DNA of 64,000 bases, from contig NC_081409.1 of assembly GCF_030272615.1 (NCBI RefSeq), positions 650,664,468-650,728,467 on the forward strand, in the 5' to 3' direction. The notes under the pieces were generated by a model that was not told the DNA's origin, searched no databases, and saw nothing but the letters and a program-made list of their open reading frames with translations. The DNA is from Cryptomeria japonica (taxonomy: Eukaryota > Streptophyta > Pinopsida > Cupressales > Cupressaceae). This document shows, piece by piece, positions 57,162 to 64,000 of the stretch (positions within the stretch are counted from its first letter, which is position 1; every line of letters starts with the position of its first letter). The position numbers and the translations under genes are program-made.

Positions 57162-58363
57162 TGCTGGCCATTTGGAGGAATTGATTATGTGTTGTATTGA
57201 TGTTTTCTCATTGATGTCAACACTAGCTATTTTGGTTACTTTATCGGTATCCTTTTGGACCTGGTAGGTTGTTTGGTTTTTGGTTGGATTGGATCATCAT
57301 GATCTGGTATGTTTAGGTTATGGAACTATCTTATTCATGCTCACGTTAAATCAATTGGTTTTGATCTAGTGATTAGATGCTATCCTATATGTTGGCAAGC
57401 TTGGTTTGTTGTTCCAGCGAGGGTTTCACCGATAGATCTTTGTTGAAGATCTTTAATGATATGCGTAAGTGGTGTTGGTGCGGCTTCTAGTGGAGATTCA
57501 GGATGCTAATGGTGACAATGTTTGAGACTTAGTTGATTGGGATCATTTCTTTAGAATGTATGGACCTATATTGGGTCACGGTATTATCTAGGTTATATAC
57601 CAGCTTAATGTAATGTGTGGATTGGACTTGTTGATATGTTTTTGGGATGTCTTATGAGTTGGATATTATTTGTTTGGTCTTAGGTCAACATGTTTTGTAA
57701 TTATATAATTGGTTTATTGTTTGGTGGCCAACCTTATTGTTTATGGTCAAGGGTTTGTATATATTTGATGTAAGATCTCATTATAGATCATATGTGAGGA
57801 TGTGTGTGTGCAAATAATGTAATAATCATTCAGGCAGAGGATTTGGTCGATCATTGGTGATTGAGTTGGGTTTATGTAAGAGGATTTATTCCTCCACTAT
57901 TGAGCTTAACTGGAACTGTATTTAGGTATAGGAGATACTATCTTTGCAATTCATTCTTTCCTCTGGATTGTAGTGTGGATTTCTATGTAGTTAGTGAAAC
58001 TCATTTTGTGATGAGCGGTGTGCTCTAGGTTGTTGGCCTACTTGCAAGTGAAGGCCCCTCAATTGTAATTCACATAATTACTACAAAAGTATTATCTGAT
58101 TGTGGGTAGGCTTCCCATCATGGTTTTTCCCTTTACCTGGTTTTCCGCGTTCAAATCTTGGTCTCATGTGGATGGTATTTACTCTCTGATTATTGTTTAT
58201 GCTTAATTGGTTTATCTTCTATTTCGATATTTGGTTTATGCATTCTAGTATTGATATTTTAGGTTCTAGTTTTAAAGTCTTAATTGCTTAAGGCTCTGGT
58301 AATATGGTGACAACTGATTCACCCCCCTCTTAGTTGTCTTCCGGTTATTTGAACTGTCTAACA
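57162..58363 (+). repeat. 3' LTR of copia H
   Basis: 1,202 bp, start mutated to TGCTGGCC, end TCTAACA, collinear with 51304-52509. Followed by GACAA, which resumes G's protease. Confidence 0.92.
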
Positions 58364-58368
58364 GACAA

Positions 58369-58789
58369 AGCATGCATGATCAAGGGAAGAGGAACCATGT
58401 CACTCGATGGTAAGCATGATACTGATAATGTTTATTATGTTGAAGGTTTAAGGCATAATATTTAGAGTGTAGGATAGTTGGTGGATAAGGGATTTCATTT
58501 ACACATCAAGGATGGAAAATGCAAGATTATTAACAGATCTGGATTGGAGATTGCAATTGGTACTTAGACTAAAGGTGGCATCTTTCATTTGAACTCTGGT
58601 GAGAAGATATGTTTGAGTGCACAAATTGATGAGAGTTGGTTATGGCATAAGAGGTTGTGTCATGTGAATTTTGATTACATTGTAAAGATCAGTTCTACTA
58701 AGGCAGTTAGAGATATACCTAAGATTGTGAAGCCCTATAATCTGGTATGTAAGGAATGTCAAATGGGAAAGAAAGTCAGGACTTATTTT
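58369..58789 (+). pseudogene. Copia G protease end and pre-integrase zinc region
   Basis: Continues G after H: LDGKHDTDNVYYVEGLRHN, then stops near 58461 and 58475, and the pre-integrase block ESWLWHKRLCHVNFDYIVKI, VCKECQMGKKV with conserved His and Cys residues. Cut at 58789 by solo LTR I. Confidence 0.87.
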
Positions 58790-59741
58790 TGTTGGAATCC
58801 AATAATATTGAGAGGGGGTTTGAAGTAGTGTTATACTGGAATGATTAATTTTAGCCTTATTAAAACATGCATACACCAACTAGTATATAGGTACATACAG
58901 AATTGAAAGAAGTAAAGCAACCAATAAGTCGATCACATAAATGAGAAACACAACACACAAAATTATATGTGGAAAACCTCAAAGAGGAAAAACCATAGTG
59001 GGATTTGTGACCCACACTATAAATTCACTGGCCATATGAAGAGATATTACAAAATATAGGGGCCTATACTTGCAAAAAGGCTCAGAGCCTAGAGCACACT
59101 GCTTGATCACAAAAGGAGCCTCACTGACTACATACAAATCTAGACTTCAATCTAAATAAATGAGTGAACTACTAAGATAGAATCCTCTATGCCAGAATAC
59201 AATTCTAGTTAAGCTTTGTTTGTTCCGATCTGAAACCCTAAACCCTTTACTGGAATAACCCTTACATAAACATCCTCACATACATGATTTCTCTGATATA
59301 TTTCACATCTCCTTCCCAATACATATTCACATGATATCGCATTCGCATATCCATCACAACATCAAAATGATCTAATCCAACTGACCTATATACCCTATAC
59401 AACTTATCATGCCTTATGTCGGCTTACAAAGATATTTACAATTTCAATATACATGTCAGCTAGATAATATAAATACATAAATATAAAAAACAATTGCCGA
59501 TGTCAGATCCAAGAGATGTTAGTCTCCAATACTGATAACCTTATTTTAAACCATGTTGACCTGCATTGTTGGTAACCAAAGAAATCCTTCTATTGTGTCG
59601 ATGTTGGTGCCGATGTCCGTGTAGTGTCTATGAAGTGCATGTCGGTACACAATTGAACCAAAACATGAAGCTGGAACAAGATACCATGTTGCCATCAATG
59701 ACAACATAGTAAAAAAACCAATTGAGTGTCAATTGCCATCA
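58790..59741 (-). repeat. Solo LTR I in copia G integrase start
   Basis: 952 bp bounded on the plus strand by TGTTGGAATCC and TTGCCATCA, so TG...CA on both strands. Flanks ATTTT (58785-58789) and CTTTT (59742-59746) are a target duplication with one mutation; H's intact sequence has CTTTT. The U5-like end (on the minus strand CTCTCAATATTATTGG) lies at 58790, showing minus orientation. The complement of GTTTTTCCTCTTTGAGG and GTGGGTCACAAATCCC near 58975 is shared in style with family A LTRs. Confidence 0.85.
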
Positions 59742-59746
59742 CTTTT

Positions 59747-60513
59747 AAGAGTATACAAGACAAATCTAATGATGTTCTTGATCTTATTCATACTGATTTG
59801 TGTGGTCCTGTTAGAATCAAATTTTTTTAGGGTGATAGATATTTTATGCTAATCATTGATGATTATTCTAGAATGATGTGGGTTACTTTTCTAAGGGAGA
59901 AATCTGAAACATTTGAGAAGTTTAAAATCTTTAAAGCGAAAGTGACAAAGACAGGATTGAATATTAAATGCTTAAGGCCTGATCAAGGTGGAGAATTCAC
60001 ATCTGGTGAATTTAATAGTTATTATGAAATAATGAGATAAGGAGACAATTATATGTACCCCACACACCTCAGCAGAATAGAGTTGTGGAAAGGAAGAACA
60101 AAACTATCTTGGAACTGACTAGAACTATGATGATGGAAGCTAATCTACCTCATATCTACTGGAGAGAAGCTGTTAGCATTGTGGTATACACATTCAATAG
60201 AGTTCATATCAAAGGAGATACCGGTAAGACACCTTATGAGTTATGGTTTGGTCATACACCTATAGTTAATTATTTCAAAAATTATGGTAGTAAATGCTAT
60301 ATCAAAAGAGATGATTCCATTGGAAAGTTTGATCCTAGATGTGATGAAGGGATATTTATTGGTTATTCTAATGAAAGGAAATCATATAGATGTTATAACA
60401 AAAGATTGCAGAGAATTGTGCAGATCACTAATGTCAAGGTGGATGAGCAAAACATAAATCAAATCAAAACTTATGAGAGAGAACCGATAGTGGAGATGAT
60501 CATAATTGAATAG
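59747..60513 (+). pseudogene. Copia G integrase
   Basis: DDE positions visible in LIHTDLCGPVRI, LRPDQGGEFTSGEF and VVERKNKTILEL. A stop near 59827 and a frameshift near 60033 break the core. HIYWREAVSIVVYTFNRVHI and KCYIKRDDSIGKFDPRCDEG follow as in H. Confidence 0.88.
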
Positions 60514-60681
60514 GTAGCATCTGCATCGGAACAAAATGTTGAACCAGTTACTCCTACAGTATTAGAAAATTCAACAGTAACTGAAGATTAGAGTAGTGGA
60601 ACATAAAGTAAGAAGACTCCTCGATATGTAAGGTTAAATCATTCAGAAGATCAGATCAATGGAGACAAGAACAAAGGTCTG

Positions 60682-61387
60682 ATGACAAGAAGAAGGTTGG
60701 TAGTTGATGAGGTATATTTAATTTCTCAAATTGAATCAGCATCAATAATTGAAGCATGTAAAGATGAAAGTTGGATGAAATCTATGGAAGAGGAATTGGA
60801 TCAAATAGAAAATAATAACACATGGACTTTAGTTCCCCGACCTAAAAATAAGAATGTTATTGGAACTAAATGGGTTTTTGGGAATAAATTGAATGAAGAT
60901 GGAAAATTTTTGAGGAATAAAGCTAGATTGGTTTGTAAAGGATATTCTCAGAAGGAAGGAATTGATTATGATGAAACTTTTCTCTGGTAGCTAGGATTGA
61001 AGCTATGAGATCATTTATTGCTTATGCTACCCATAAGAACTACCAGATTTATTAGATGGATGTTAAAAGTGTGCATTTATGAATGGAGATCTTGAAGAAA
61101 AAGTTTAAATTGAACAACTTGATGGATTTTCACTTTTAGATGACAAAAACATGGTTTGCAGTTTAAGGAAATCTTTTTATGGATTAAAACAAGCCCCTAG
61201 AGCTTGGTATGCAAGGTTGGATAAATATCTTTTGAAGCTTGGTTTCACCAAAGGTAATGCTGACAATAATTTATACTATAAGATCCCCAATGATGACATA
61301 TTTATTATTGAAGTCTTTGTTGATGATATGATTTTTGGAGGTGAGGATAAGTTATGCATGAAATTCTCTGAAAATATGAAGAATTAA
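60682..61387 (+). pseudogene. Copia G reverse transcriptase
   Basis: EACKDESWMKSMEEELDQIE, NVIGTKWVFGNKLNEDG and KARLVCKGYSQKEGIDYDET open the domain. Frameshifts around 60985-61085 disrupt the MDVK-AFMNGDLEE region. Then SFYGLKQAPRAWYARLDKYL, KGNADNNLYYK and the active-site box VFVDDMIFGGED. Confidence 0.89.
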
Positions 61388-61489
61388 TTTGAGATGTCTA
61401 TGATTGGGGAAATGAATTTTTTCTTAGGTTTGCAGATTATTCAGACTGATTAAGGTATTTTCATCTGTCAAACTAAGTATGCTAGAGAG

Positions 61490-62269
61490 TTGTTGAAGAA
61501 ATTTGGTATGCAAAATTGTAAACCGATTAGTACTCGTATGGTTAAAAGTGAGAAATTGACAAAGAAAGATGCATCTATATCCGTAAATCCGACTAGGTAC
61601 AAATCTATGATTGGTGGTTTGTTATATCTAACTCAGACTAGATCAGATATAATGAATACAGTTTGTATTGTATCAAGATATCAGAGTGATCCTAGAGAAA
61701 ATCATGAGAGTGCGGTGAAAAGGATTTTCAGGTATTTTTAGGGAACAACTAAATATGGTTCGTGGTATCCTAAAAATGATGACTTTACACTATGTGCATA
61801 TACATATGTTGATTGGGCTAGAGATGTTGATGATCGAAAGAGCACATCCGGTGGAGTTTTCTTTCTTGGAAAGAAACTTATTTCATGGATCAACAAGAAC
61901 CGATCATGTACATCTTTGTCTACTACTGAAGCTGAGTATGTTGTTGTTGCTACTAACTGTAAGAAAGTTCTATGGATGGAGCAAATGTTGAAGGATATAA
62001 GGGTGGATTGTAATGAACTGGTAGTTATTCACTGTGATAACTCTATTGCTATTGATATATCAAAGAATATGGTATTTCATTCTAAGACAAAGAACATATC
62101 TATCAAGCATAAATTTTTGAAAGAGAAGGTGGAAGAAAATGAAGTCAGATTGGTTTATGTGAACACTAAAGAGCAGATTGCAGAGATCTTCACTAAACCT
62201 TTTCCTAAGGAATCATTTGAGTACTTCAGAGACAGATTGGGGGTTTCTGCCCCTCTAGTAGAGACATGA
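61490..62269 (+). pseudogene. Copia G RNase H
   Basis: RYKSMIGGLLYLTQTRSDIM, CAYTYVDWARDVDDRKSTSG (the Asp of TDADW is Tyr here), SLSTTEAEYVVVATN, LVVIHCDNSIAIDIS and AEIFTKPFPKESFEYFRDRL, ending at the TGA at 62267-62269. One stop near 61739 separates the halves. Confidence 0.9.
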
Positions 62270-62406
62270 ATGAAGTTGATTGGAATCAGTCCAAAATGCA
62301 CTTATAGAGCTACTATACATTCTAGATTGATGTGTTGGTGTTACTACTCAAGGGAAGTAGTCAGCTGTGTGGTCCAATAGATTTATGATGTTTCTTTGAT
62401 GTTCAT

Positions 62407-63575
62407 TGTTAGGCCCAATATGGAAAGCTAATGTACTAAGAGGGGAGGGGTGAATCAGTACTTCAAAACTCTTCTTGAACAATAACTTTCCTGTTATGCA
62501 TAAATTGAATAGTGCAGCAACATAATATAAAGCTAAAACAAATAGATAACAATCATACATGATTCACTCCATAACACATATATTTTGGTTACGCAAAAAC
62601 TCTTGGTTAGAGAGAAAAACTGTGGTGGGGATGGCACCCACAACTTCACTACTGCAGTAATAAAGGTTACTCAGTTAGAGCTACATGTTTAGCTATTTCT
62701 GATAGCTTACCTTGTTAGGAGTATCAAGATCTGTTAGATCTACCTTGATAAAGGATTTTACAACACTTAATCAAATGCTGCACCTGGTTAGAGGCTTTAC
62801 AATTTATAGACTTGATTAGAGTCTTTTACCTTGTTAAAGGTTTCTCTTACAACTTCAAAATATTACAATAAAATCACTACAAATATCTGCAACTTTACAT
62901 CTAAAATGTTATAGCAGATTCTATGTGCTCAGAATAAGATTACCTTGCTTATAGCATACCTCAGTAACCCATATAGTAACTCGGTACACCCTTCTATTTA
63001 CTCTGTTCTTTGACTGTTCTCTAAAATCCTTCTCGGCGACCTCTGTGTCTTTGTAAGAGTCATAACACTTAGTGCTTTCACATGTCTTGCTTCATATATT
63101 TCTATATCTTCCTTTCTGTCATGCTACATGTATATATCTGATCTTAATCCATGTTGTATAAATAGATCTCTTATGTTGGTGATCCATTCATTGCTTCAAT
63201 CTTACAAATATATTTTATCAAATGATAACCATGCAAAATATTTCATTGGTTAGATGACCTCAAAATCATACACAATCTTTAAGTGCAATTTCCAATGTGA
63301 TAACGGTTCTATGTGTCTCAATCTTGTAACACATTTTCATATGTATGTCCAGGTTCAATGAATCTGGTAACACGTTTCACTTGGTGTATATCAACTCAGT
63401 GTGTCATCTTTATTGCTCGATAGATAGCTCGGTGTATACTACACTCTGAGACTACTTTCTTCTATAACCGACTAGGCTGTGTATACCAACTAAATATTTT
63501 GGTAGTAGTAACCGACTAGAGTATATAGAATAACTTTGAACATAAAACTAATGGAAACTTGATAAGTAGTAATAG
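62407..63575 (-). repeat. Solo LTR E2 in copia G 3' non-coding region
   Basis: 1,169 bp flanked by perfect TTCAT duplications (62402-62406 and 63576-63580). Removing it restores the GATGTT...GCATTAATGTCAAAGGG text found in C and H. On the minus strand the U5 end reads TGATTCACCCCTCCCCTCTT and ends CCTAACA. The opposite tip is CTATTACT rather than TG, so that end is mutated or slightly trimmed. The plus strand shows AAAAACTGTGGTGGGGATGG, as in LTR E. Confidence 0.82.
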
Positions 63576-63819
63576 TTCATGTCATATTTATAGCATTAAT
63601 GTCAAAGGGAGAGAGATATATGTGAAAAATAGAGCTTAACAGAACATCAGTCAAGGGGAGAGATCAAAGCTTAATAGAGATATCATTCACAAGGGGAGTT
63701 TTCTATTTCATTGTTATATCATCTTTTAGGAGATTGTTGAATGTCTTCCTTTGGCGGAGACTTGTTTGGCATTTCTTGGCACTTGGATGTTTTTCACATC
63801 TAGTGTTGCCATCAATGCC

Positions 63820-63830
63820 AAAGGGGGAGA
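63820..63830 (+). other. Copia G polypurine tract
   Basis: AAAGGGGGAGA, one base before the 3' LTR. An upstream copy-like motif (ATTAATGTCAAAGGGAGAGA) lies near 63596. Confidence 0.88.
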
Positions 63831-63831
63831 T

Positions 63832-64000
63832 TGTTGGCAATTGGAGGAATTGATTATGTGTTACGTTGATTTTTTTCCATTGATGACAACACCAACTGTT
63901 TTGGCCGTTTACCGACTTTTGGTAGGTTCTGATAGAGTGGTTGGTTTATGATATTGATCTTGTATGCTCCGATATGCTTTGGCTTGTGGATTTGGTTTAT
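63832..64000 (+). repeat. 3' LTR of copia G, first 169 bp
   Basis: TGTTGGCAATTGGAGGAATT matches the start of G's 5' LTR (48749 onward). The LTR continues beyond the window. Confidence 0.88.

Larger units (their letters stand above)
51304..58363 (+). mobile_element. Copia element H, nested in G's protease
   Basis: A 7,060 bp element with two LTRs (1,206 and 1,202 bp), PBS, gag, protease, integrase, reverse transcriptase, RNase H and a degraded polypurine tract. It is a close relative of G, so a family member has landed inside another. All main domains are present but broken by stops. Confidence 0.92.
48749..64000 (+). mobile_element. Copia element G (outer host of nested insertions, right end outside window)
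   Basis: 5' LTR, PBS, gag, protease, integrase, reverse transcriptase, RNase H, polypurine tract and the first 169 bp of the 3' LTR are all present in order. The element is split by copia H (in protease), solo LTR I (after the pre-integrase zinc region) and solo LTR E2 (in the 3' non-coding region). Removing the insertions with one target copy each rejoins recognisable protein blocks. Coding parts have stops and frameshifts. Confidence 0.9.

Overview
This window looks like intergenic DNA from a large plant nuclear genome. It is AT-rich and dominated by nested LTR retrotransposons of Ty1/copia and Ty3/gypsy type. The copia-type primer-binding sites (PBS) match plant initiator tRNA-Met (TGGTATCAGAGC and close variants), and LTR insertions sit inside LTR insertions. 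The style suggests a seed plant, perhaps a gymnosperm, but nothing here fixes the species. No intact host gene, rRNA, tRNA or CRISPR array was found, and every element coding region is broken by stops, frameshifts or insertions.

Layout. (1) 1-5800: family A copy 1, an LTR element without pol, cut by the left window edge. (2) 5801-7737: LTR-like sequence J, apparently inserted in the pol of copia element B. (3) 7738-13272: copia B on the minus strand (integrase, protease, gag, PBS, LTR), with solo LTR K (about 10289-11635) inside the start of its gag. (4) 13273-15146: a 1.2 kb almost purine-free CT tract between two copies of a roughly 0.25 kb sequence. (5) 15147-21200: mostly unassigned AT-rich DNA with a GC-rich hairpin island, a telo-box hairpin and a (TA)n. 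(6) 21200-37208: gypsy element F (gag and protease, minus strand), split by copia element C (22430-35689, target duplication AAAAG). C has lost most of its own pol and instead holds a chromodomain gypsy element D1, which carries solo LTR E, joined at its right LTR to a second partial copy D2. (7) 37209-40458: unassigned AT-rich DNA. (8) 40459-41868 and 48406-48680: a palindrome-rich satellite with a period near 117 bp, split by family A copy 2 (41869-48405, target duplication ATGAT). (9) 48749-64000: copia element G, interrupted by copia H (51304-58363), solo LTR I (58790-59741) and solo LTR E2 (62407-63575), and running off the right edge.

The most interesting content is family A. Both copies encode an ORF1 (coiled coil plus four CCHC zinc knuckles) and a long ORF2 (about 1,050-1,100 codons) of unrecognised function, with no protease, integrase or reverse transcriptase. 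Family A shares its PBS, leader, polypurine tract, 3' end and LTR-terminal sequences with copia C, G and H. It is therefore plausibly a non-autonomous partner mobilised by that copia lineage while keeping its own two proteins.

Inferred order of insertion: B, then J and K, with A1 possibly inside J; F, then C, then D1, then E; the satellite, then A2; G, then H, I and E2. Target duplications and coding frames that rejoin at several junctions support most of this order.
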